DNA from: Microlunatus phosphovorus NM-1
GTDB lineage: Bacteria > Actinomycetota > Actinomycetes > Propionibacteriales > Propionibacteriaceae
Direction: 5' to 3'
DNA length: 64,000 nucleotides
Assembly (NCBI RefSeq): GCF_000270245.1
Contig: NC_015635.1
Location: 2,666,001-2,730,000 of the forward strand
The notes under the pieces were generated by a model. The model saw nothing but the letters and a program-made list of their open reading frames with translations. It made no database searches and was not told the origin of the DNA. Shown here piece after piece: positions 58,201 to 64,000 of this stretch (position 1 is the first letter of the stretch; each line of letters begins with the position of its first letter). The position numbers were made by a program, and so were the translations under genes.

Positions 58201-60895
58201 CCAGCGCACCGATCCCGATGGCACAGTCAGCACCCGCACCTACGACTCGAGCACCGGGCAGCTCACGAAGATCAGCTCGACCGCCAAGGACGGCACCGCG
58301 GTCACCACGACGTACACCTACGTACCGGCCGGGCAGGTGGGAGCCGGCCTGGTCAAGACCGCGACCAACGAGTCCGGCACCATCACCTACGGCTACGACG
58401 CCGATCGCAACCGGACCTCGGTGGGCTATCCCGACGGTTCGTCGGTCAGCTACGACTATGCCGACAACGGCCAGTTGCAGACCATGACCGACATCACCGG
58501 CGCGGTCACCACCTACGCCTACAACGACGACGGCACGATGAAGTCGGCGACTCAGGTACGCGGCAGCGCGACCTTGGCGTCGGTGAGCTACGGGTACGAC
58601 GCGCTGCGCCGGGTGAAGACGATCACCCGGGGAAACGGCCTGGTCACCACGCACACCTACACCCCGAACAATCTGCTCGCGACCCAGACGACGGTCGACA
58701 AGAACGCCAACCAGATCGAGGCGCACAGCTACTCCTACGACAACCACCACAACCTGACCAAGCGCACCGACACCACCGCGAAGCCCAGCTCGTGCGTGGT
58801 GCTGTGCACGACGGGGGCGTCCACGTACGGCACCTACACCACCACCTACGGCTACGACGCCTACGACCGCCTCACCGGATCGGCGGTCTACTCCGGCACG
58901 ACGACCACCGGTACGCCGGTCACCAAGCTCGACTACGCCCTCGACGTGTCGGGCAACATCACCACCACGACCCGGACCACGAACCTGGCGACCGGGACCC
59001 GCAAGACCCTCACCGTTCAGACGACCACCAACACCTTTGACGACGCCTCGCAACTGACCGGGCAGAGGGTGGGCAGCGCCACGACGCAGCAGGCTCACGA
59101 TCCGCAGGGCCGGGTGACGACCTCGCTGTCGGGCAGCACCACCACCTACCGACCGGACGGGCTGCCCGCCACCGTCGCCGTCGGGGGTGCCACCACGACC
59201 TTCAGCTATTGGCCGGACGGCACCCGCAGCCGGGCGGTCACCACCGGTGGCTCCGCCGGCACGACCACGGTCGACTACCACTACGGAGTCGACCGAACGC
59301 TGGTCAACGACACGACCACGCAGGCCGGGACGAGCTCGAACACAGGTGTGGCCAGTGCGTCCTACCTGGTGACCGGCGGTCGCGAGGCGCGCACCATCCT
59401 GCCCAGCACGACGGCAGGCGGGGCAGCTGTAGCCGGCGCGCAGGCTGAGCCCCAAAGCAAGAAGACTCAGAGCAAGAAGACTCAGAGCGCGCAGACCACG
59501 GCAAAGTCGAAGAGCAAGAAAAGCAAGAAGAAGAGCAAGGCAGCAAAGCCGAAGTCCAAGAAGAAGGCGACAGCAAAGCCGAAGACGACAAAGCCAAAGG
59601 CAGACGCCACCACGTCGGCACCCGCGGCCCCGGTCAGCGCGGCGCCGGTGACCACTGGCAGCGGCGTCGGCTATCTGCTCCGCGACCGGCACAGCTCGGT
59701 CACTGCGGTGGTCGACAGCACCGGCGCGGTGACCAACACGTACGCGTACAGCGACTGGGGCGCGCCCGCCCTACTGGATGGTCGAGTCGGCAGCGTGAGC
59801 GGTGCCGCCGCGGGCATTGCGCCGGGCACGACCAATCCGCTGCAGTATGCGGGCGCCGCCGCGCACGCCATGTACACCGACAGCGGGCTAGGCACGATGA
59901 TGCTGCCTGCTCGGTTCTATGACCCCAACCAGGCTCGGTTCACCTCGCGTGACGTAGCGGACGCGCACAACCTCTATCTCGGGTTCGACGGCAACCCGAT
60001 CATGAACCTGGATCCCACCGGCCAGGATGCGGCCACCGACACCATCCTCGACATCCTGTACGTCGGCATCTTCTTGGTCTCCGCCATCCTCAGCGGTGGC
60101 GCCGCGGTGGCAGCCTGGGGCGCTGCCGCGGCGGCCACCGAGCTCACCGCGGCGCTGATCGTACCGGTGGTTGCCTCGGTCGTGGCCACGGCGGCGAACG
60201 TGGCCGGGATGGCGGTCAGTCTCACCCGGTTCGCCGACGACGAGGAACCCGCGGGCAAGAAGTTCCTCACCGACGACCAGCGCAACAACTTGAGCAACAT
60301 CTCCACCATCCTCGGCTCTGTCGCCGGGGTGGCCGGCGGTGTCGCGGACTTCGCCGCCACCGGTGCCGAGGCCGCAGCGGACGCCGCGGGATCGGCCGAC
60401 ACGATGCTCGCCGATACCGACTTCGACGAGCCCAGCCTTGACGCCGATGACGATTCTGTGCCGTCGAACAGTCGCTCCTTCGAGGCTGACGAAGCCGCCT
60501 CCGAGGGTGACGAGCCGACGAATCTGACCAATACCAAATCGACGACTCCCAGCAACGCGGCACCTGACGAGGAGCGGCTTCCGACCATCGCTGACTCCGA
60601 GAGCAAGGCCAAGCCGGCGACCGACACGCTCAAGAAGGCGCGAACCGGCAGCAACGTCACCGAGGCCGCGGCCTCGGTCAGCAAGACCGTGTTCGACCAG
60701 ATCGAGAAGAGCGACAGCGCACTGGCTCAGGTACGCCCCAAGAAGCCGGAGGAGAGCGAGGTCGAGACGACCCACAGGTGGCGCGGGGAGGACGACTCCA
60801 AGGGCAAGGGGAGGGACACGGTGTCTCAGCTGATGACCCGGAACCGGTCCGGCTCCCACCGCTTCAACAACGCCAGCAGCGCGAGCGATGACTGA
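55280..60895 (+). CDS. RHS/YD-repeat secreted protein, polymorphic-toxin-like
   Basis: An 1871-aa protein. An N-terminal signal/membrane segment (LRLVLILALVVGLGVG) is followed by a beta domain (GGGLSGSVDERTGQFSISVP) and then about 20 YD repeats (for example ITYGYDADRNRTSVGYPDGS, VSYGYDALRRVKTITRGNG) forming the RHS cocoon. A Lys-rich linker interrupts it at about 1389-1440 (KSKSKKSKKKSKAAKPK). The RHS core closes with MMLPARFYDPNQARFTSRD and NPIMNLDPTG near 1582, the usual boundary before a variable C-terminal toxin. The 290-residue tail here has a hydrophobic Ala/Gly stretch, then an acidic/Ser-rich segment. I recognise no nuclease or other toxin fold, and no immunity gene follows. Confidence 0.9.
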   Translation: MARGAAGRWHPIWRSVLRRWSPWLLRLVLILALVVGLGVGSPLSLPQLAREARADSPQPVSGAFSLGGGLSGSVDERTGQFSISVPLVSVQSVGDTSIQFTLSWVQSRASAGVDRMGMGGGWSLGSSFVDANGGVTVYPASGGRYELETDNLDQFPSGLTNYVLQDLTFEVVDDDPPPTLPARAGVPDPVAYAYTLNYDDGKVDYFDANGNLVVRADRFGNRTDISYEQAGTSPNGDLQWQPTAIIDGYGLAYTFDYGSNDAGVAQLTVSSPERSDGKTAQTVVLFGGAGGVSSITDPVGRETNFGYQEVNGVQLVDLVEGPTGAQTQVSYESYTFPAVGDPVVTVVVADTLSVLASDGVTQLSPERSFDLDPDGNTDQHNYAGNGSGTSYLSASEDLLFASGDPSYTYTTEISTAATSTLSTYDSAHRLIERTVQLIADSGDPVVVQDQLLCYPDLVDIGQGVVPPANYTNPTNIRLAHYSSSGPNGPQGPATADGPDQSEWCADPTSDSDSDGGSRVVTSSHQFDSHGRMQQVTDESGVTTTTTYDPAFGLPTTVVTAQGSTVLRRVEATLTDDDKSIHTVTQSDADGSGKLSARSTRTYTYDDAGRPQSQTIAWAAGAAPPDNGGGPASTTTSYTSTFDGPVRTIEMTSGVGTPEATTTSTDIDLVSGQVVRSVDGAGRVTTTTYDEANRTLSVTPPTGMTTKTSYQNAEDAGSGFASKTVTRADGHVTTTTYDALSRVATVTDNIKNGAFVADSGTRTVSTLSYSTDGSTITATDKLGRTTTTTSDAVGRVVSQVGPTGVTSTTTYNDVDNTTTERVYAVGASTPSEITGTARDELNRVVSSRTTYPVTSRTNLVDPARLTSYDGLGRITSLTTNDMTAVPDFAGAGGVPVTTTISPAKTARNSATPVLATDTTRLSGDITKRSLAYTSGDQQAASAPQVVVDAVGNTTTETDGLGQQTGYQYAGDGRPIQRTDPDGTVSTRTYDSSTGQLTKISSTAKDGTAVTTTYTYVPAGQVGAGLVKTATNESGTITYGYDADRNRTSVGYPDGSSVSYDYADNGQLQTMTDITGAVTTYAYNDDGTMKSATQVRGSATLASVSYGYDALRRVKTITRGNGLVTTHTYTPNNLLATQTTVDKNANQIEAHSYSYDNHHNLTKRTDTTAKPSSCVVLCTTGASTYGTYTTTYGYDAYDRLTGSAVYSGTTTTGTPVTKLDYALDVSGNITTTTRTTNLATGTRKTLTVQTTTNTFDDASQLTGQRVGSATTQQAHDPQGRVTTSLSGSTTTYRPDGLPATVAVGGATTTFSYWPDGTRSRAVTTGGSAGTTTVDYHYGVDRTLVNDTTTQAGTSSNTGVASASYLVTGGREARTILPSTTAGGAAVAGAQAEPQSKKTQSKKTQSAQTTAKSKSKKSKKKSKAAKPKSKKKATAKPKTTKPKADATTSAPAAPVSAAPVTTGSGVGYLLRDRHSSVTAVVDSTGAVTNTYAYSDWGAPALLDGRVGSVSGAAAGIAPGTTNPLQYAGAAAHAMYTDSGLGTMMLPARFYDPNQARFTSRDVADAHNLYLGFDGNPIMNLDPTGQDAATDTILDILYVGIFLVSAILSGGAAVAAWGAAAAATELTAALIVPVVASVVATAANVAGMAVSLTRFADDEEPAGKKFLTDDQRNNLSNISTILGSVAGVAGGVADFAATGAEAAADAAGSADTMLADTDFDEPSLDADDDSVPSNSRSFEADEAASEGDEPTNLTNTKSTTPSNAAPDEERLPTIADSESKAKPATDTLKKARTGSNVTEAAASVSKTVFDQIEKSDSALAQVRPKKPEESEVETTHRWRGEDDSKGKGRDTVSQLMTRNRSGSHRFNNASSASDD

Positions 60896-60934
60896 CGGCG
60901 ACGACGAGTGACATTCGCGAGAGGGAGTTATCAG

Positions 60935-63900
60935 ATGACCAACCACGGATCACGGGCGGCGCGGTGGCGCTTGACAGTCATTGCCGTGCTGACAGCGGTG
61001 TTGCTTGCGTTCACCCCCGGGACGGGTTGGGCCGATCCGACGGCCGAGCCGTCGCCCGGCCAGTCCCAGCAGACCTCGGCGGGCACCGATGCGACGTCCG
61101 AGACAGGGAAATCCAAAGCGGGGAAATCCAAGACCAAGCCGAAGAAGGCGACCAAGGCAAGCAAGAAGGCAGCCAAGAAGACCAAGGCCAAGTCGAAGAA
61201 GAGGTCCAAGGCGACCCCAAAGCCCGGCCCGACCACGAAGCCGAAGGTAGGTGCGCAGGGTCCGCAGGCGGCTGGCGACGACCTGTCGACGGTGATGCCG
61301 CATGCCTTGCGCGACCAGATCACCGGGGACTTCCTCGACCGAGGCTACGACCAGTGGATGCGGGCGGAGGGCGCCGCGCTCAACATCTACGACTCCCCGT
61401 CGCGCGGCTCGGGTTTGCTGCAGTCGGTGCCGCTGGACCTGTCGACACCCAACGGAACCCAGTGGAGCATGTGGGCCCCGTACGGCAACTTCGACAATCA
61501 GCAGTGCGCCACCTGCTTCCAGGCCCTGGACAATGCGTGGCACCTGGCGACCATCCTGCTCGCCTACGACGAGGCCGACGGCATCCTCTGGATCACCGGC
61601 ACGAAGGGCACCTACCTCGGCGGCGATCCGGACAGGTATCGCAACATCCTCTACGGGGTGGCGCCGGACGGATCCTGTGCCAGCGAGTCCTGCGCCGGGA
61701 TAGTGATCGACCTGCCGGCGGAGTGGCAGGACGCGAACGGCATCTACTTCCGAGCTGTCGGAGCAACCGCCCTCGAAGCGACCAACGTCAACGGCATCGC
61801 GACGGTGGCAGTAGGCCTGTCCGACTACGGGGTCCAGGTGTACCAGCCCGGCCCGGTCGAGAACCCAGCCTGGGCTCTGGCCGGTTCCTACACCAGCATG
61901 GGGATCAACGGGATGGACCAGACCCCGACGACGGCGATGGCCCTGGATCAGAGCGGGCTGCTGGTGATGGGGATCTCCAACTACGGCAACGACGGCTACT
62001 TCGCGCAGATCACCAACGGCACTCACGGGACCACGATCACCGACCTCGGCCGGTGGACCAAGCAGGGCGCCACCGACTCGAATGGGGGAACCTGGATCAA
62101 TCCGATCTCGGCAGCGATCGGCCAACGTCCCGACGGCAGCAAGGTCGCGGTCTTCGGCCTGACCGACGGCAAGCTCTACGTGACGACGACCACGCCACCG
62201 CCGAACACAGGATCCAACGCCGTGACCCTGGTGGCGACCAGCCCGTCACTCGGCGGCGGCATCACGGCGATCACCCCGTTGCCACGGCTCGACGGCACCG
62301 GGACGACCGACTACGCCACCGCCGTTCAGGGCGCCAACATCGGCGTTGGCACCGGCCTGTTCCTGACCGATCCCGGCGGCTCGGGGGCGACCCTGCTGCG
62401 TCAGCCCATCGGTATCGACGCCAACAACAACGAGTTGTACGCGCTGCCCTGCTGGTGCGACTTCCAGACCTGGTTCCCCGGCTACAAGCAGGGCCGATTC
62501 ACGATCCAGAACACCTTGTCCGAGCCGATCTCGGTGCAACTGCAGACCAGCGAGGACTCCGAGCAGGGCTGCTGGTTCGCCCCGGCCTGGCCCGAGACGT
62601 TCGACCAGGACGCCTCGGCGGAGTTCCCGACCTCGTCCGCAGTCACGGTGGCGGCGGGACAGACCACCGGCCTCTACACGATGGGGGCCTACACCTCAGG
62701 TCCGGATGCCGGCTGCTCGGGGGTGGCCGCCAGCACCGGTAGTCCCAGCGAGGACCCATCCGCCGCCTGGCGGGCGTACTTGGTGATCACCCCGGTCAAT
62801 CGCCCGGCCGAGACCCGGATGGTGAACCTGCACCTCAATCCCGACGGCTGGACCGTCGACGTCAGCGACCAGCAGGGCGGCTCCCTGACGGTCACCCCGA
62901 CCAACATCAACAGCACGCTGCAGGGCCAGGTGCCGATCTTCGGTGCCTGGCAGCTTGCGGTCAGTGATCCCGGCGCACCGACCGCCACAGGAACGGCACC
63001 GACGTTGACCGGATATCAGCTGACCCCGACCGGGACCGCCGCTGCTCCGACGGTCTACCGACTGGATGTCGGGCCCACCACCTGGACGGTGCCGGGCCTG
63101 TCGTCCTCGGGCGCCAACAAACGGGCGCAGGCGTTGCTGCCCCCGCTCCAGATCCAAGGTCGGACCGGCTCCACGGCTGCCTGGGTCAATGTCGGACAGC
63201 TGATTCCCCCTGGGGCTCTGAACGTCTCCGGTTCGACCCTCACTGTTCCTGGTGCCTCCTTCTACTGGGAGAACGTCCAGGGTGGACCGACGTACACCCA
63301 GTTCCAGGTCCTCACCGGCGGCGCCGACGGGCTGACCTCACCGACCGTAGATCTCACCACGCTGGCGTTCTGCTACACCGGCGTGAAGCCCGGTGGTCCC
63401 TGCCAGACCACGGTGCCGAGCATCACCGGACTCGGGTTCTCCGGCTCGTCGTCGAGCAGTCCGAAGGTCGTGGCCAACGGACTCGATCAGGCCCTGCTCA
63501 GCCCGACGCTCACGCCTCGAAGCGGCACGATCACCAGCAACGATGATGCGTACAACAAGATCTTCTACCGGCAGAGCAGCAGCACCGGCCCGTTGGTCAC
63601 CAACCTCTACCGGCAGGACGTGACCTGTTCGGACTGCTACAGCGGCTTCGTCGGGGTCCAGCCGTCGGCCGGTGCCTACCTGAACACCGGTGGCTCGTAC
63701 GGCGCCAAGCGCGGCCTGCGTGACGCCGGCACCCCGGCCGACTACGTCAGCACGACAGGATCCGGTTCGCAGAGCCCCACCATTGCTGGGATGATCAGGT
63801 TGTCGGGCACGAGCTCCAACACCATGACGATCACCGGCTACACCCTCGCCATCGGAGCGGCGACTTCGAGTGACCTGACCGACGGGTTCCAGCTGTCCGG

Positions 63901-64000
63901 CTGTGCCGGGGAGGGCAACAGCAGCGGCACCTGCACGATCGCGCCGACCAGCACCGCCAGAGCTGCGCTCTATGCGGTCGGCGGGCCGTACGTGAACACC
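60935..64000 (+). CDS. large secreted protein with Lys-rich N-terminal linker (3' end outside window)
   Basis: At least 1022 codons, open to the right edge. WRLTVIAVLTAVLLAFTPG is a signal peptide. It is followed by a strikingly basic segment at about residues 60-105 (KAGKSKTKPKKATKASKKA then AKKTKAKSKKRSK), then a long beta-rich region with many Gly, Thr and Ser and several Cys pairs (QQCATCFQ, LPCWCDFQ, TCSDCYSG). Recurring patterns such as LYVTTTTPPPNTGS and VAVGLSDYGVQVYQPG suggest propeller blades. No family recognised. ATG at 60935 has GAGAGGGAG upstream. It lies 39 bp after the RHS gene in the same direction, so it is probably its operon partner. Confidence 0.75.
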   Translation, partial: MTNHGSRAARWRLTVIAVLTAVLLAFTPGTGWADPTAEPSPGQSQQTSAGTDATSETGKSKAGKSKTKPKKATKASKKAAKKTKAKSKKRSKATPKPGPTTKPKVGAQGPQAAGDDLSTVMPHALRDQITGDFLDRGYDQWMRAEGAALNIYDSPSRGSGLLQSVPLDLSTPNGTQWSMWAPYGNFDNQQCATCFQALDNAWHLATILLAYDEADGILWITGTKGTYLGGDPDRYRNILYGVAPDGSCASESCAGIVIDLPAEWQDANGIYFRAVGATALEATNVNGIATVAVGLSDYGVQVYQPGPVENPAWALAGSYTSMGINGMDQTPTTAMALDQSGLLVMGISNYGNDGYFAQITNGTHGTTITDLGRWTKQGATDSNGGTWINPISAAIGQRPDGSKVAVFGLTDGKLYVTTTTPPPNTGSNAVTLVATSPSLGGGITAITPLPRLDGTGTTDYATAVQGANIGVGTGLFLTDPGGSGATLLRQPIGIDANNNELYALPCWCDFQTWFPGYKQGRFTIQNTLSEPISVQLQTSEDSEQGCWFAPAWPETFDQDASAEFPTSSAVTVAAGQTTGLYTMGAYTSGPDAGCSGVAASTGSPSEDPSAAWRAYLVITPVNRPAETRMVNLHLNPDGWTVDVSDQQGGSLTVTPTNINSTLQGQVPIFGAWQLAVSDPGAPTATGTAPTLTGYQLTPTGTAAAPTVYRLDVGPTTWTVPGLSSSGANKRAQALLPPLQIQGRTGSTAAWVNVGQLIPPGALNVSGSTLTVPGASFYWENVQGGPTYTQFQVLTGGADGLTSPTVDLTTLAFCYTGVKPGGPCQTTVPSITGLGFSGSSSSSPKVVANGLDQALLSPTLTPRSGTITSNDDAYNKIFYRQSSSTGPLVTNLYRQDVTCSDCYSGFVGVQPSAGAYLNTGGSYGAKRGLRDAGTPADYVSTTGSGSQSPTIAGMIRLSGTSSNTMTITGYTLAIGAATSSDLTDGFQLSGCAGEGNSSGTCTIAPTSTARAALYAVGGPYVNT

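Noticed and set aside
57839-59692. 617-aa minus-strand gene
   Set aside because: It lies wholly inside the RHS gene, whose YD repeats are unmistakable.
60964-62742. 592-aa plus-strand gene in another frame
   Set aside because: It shadows the secreted protein from 60935, which has a signal peptide, a ribosome site and an unbroken frame to the window edge.
1-64000. tRNA, rRNA or prophage integrase genes
   Set aside because: No cloverleaf, rRNA segment or integrase motif was noticed on reading both strands, but this was by eye; a covariance scan could still find a tRNA.

Overview
The window is GC-rich, densely coded DNA from an actinobacterium. GTG starts and apparently leaderless genes are common, OmpR, TetR and LuxR-type regulators are abundant, and many exported proteins carry Lys/Ala/Pro-rich segments. 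A dif-like site at 20154-20181 fits the actinobacterial consensus. My best guess is a Propionibacteriales lineage such as a Microlunatus relative, but nothing here fixes the genus.

Layout, 0-18 kb. The window opens inside a cation:proton antiporter, followed by an MFS exporter with an HxlR regulator, an unknown protein, an exported SurE-like phosphatase, and a 52-bp tandem array (5273-5880). Next come a duplicated-fold membrane protein, a large LuxR (LAL) regulator and an alpha/beta hydrolase. A coupled pair follows: an RCC1-repeat protein and a very large exported protein of unknown function. Then come a solo XRE protein and a ketopantoate-reductase-like gene that shares a well-resolved two-operator promoter with a divergent TetR gene.

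18-23 kb is a zone of decay around the dif-like site. It holds a DUF402-like remnant, an MFS gene with an internal deletion, a frameshifted minus-strand remnant, a truncated methyltransferase, a tyrosine phosphatase frameshifted in a G-run, and a NUDIX gene with two compensating frameshifts. An intact YefM-YoeB-type module and an F420-reductase-like gene sit among them. This is what a replication terminus would be expected to look like.

23-46 kb is mostly intact accessory and housekeeping genes. It has a VOC protein, an Imm-5-like protein, an SH3 exported protein, a GntR-TetR fusion regulator divergent from an FAD monooxygenase, and a methyltransferase. It also has a lactonase-like propeller divergent from an OmpR two-component system, an MDR dehydrogenase, a PrmC relative, a VapBC-type module with a readable leaderless promoter, and CorA. 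The stretch ends with a transglutaminase, an aldo/keto reductase, a DUF2786 protein, a second LAL regulator, a MocR/YczE divergent pair, an HhH-GPD glycosylase and a CBS protein.

46-51 kb is a second disturbed region. It contains an AbiEii-type toxin fragment with its antitoxin, an MFS remnant, a lower-GC membrane protein, a 532-aa protein resembling a multi-copy unclassified family, and a frameshifted exported protein.

51-64 kb carries dihydrolipoyl dehydrogenase, an unusual XRE-MurA fusion, and a three-gene export cluster: a Tat substrate, an 1871-aa RHS/YD-repeat protein, and a >1000-aa secreted protein running off the end.
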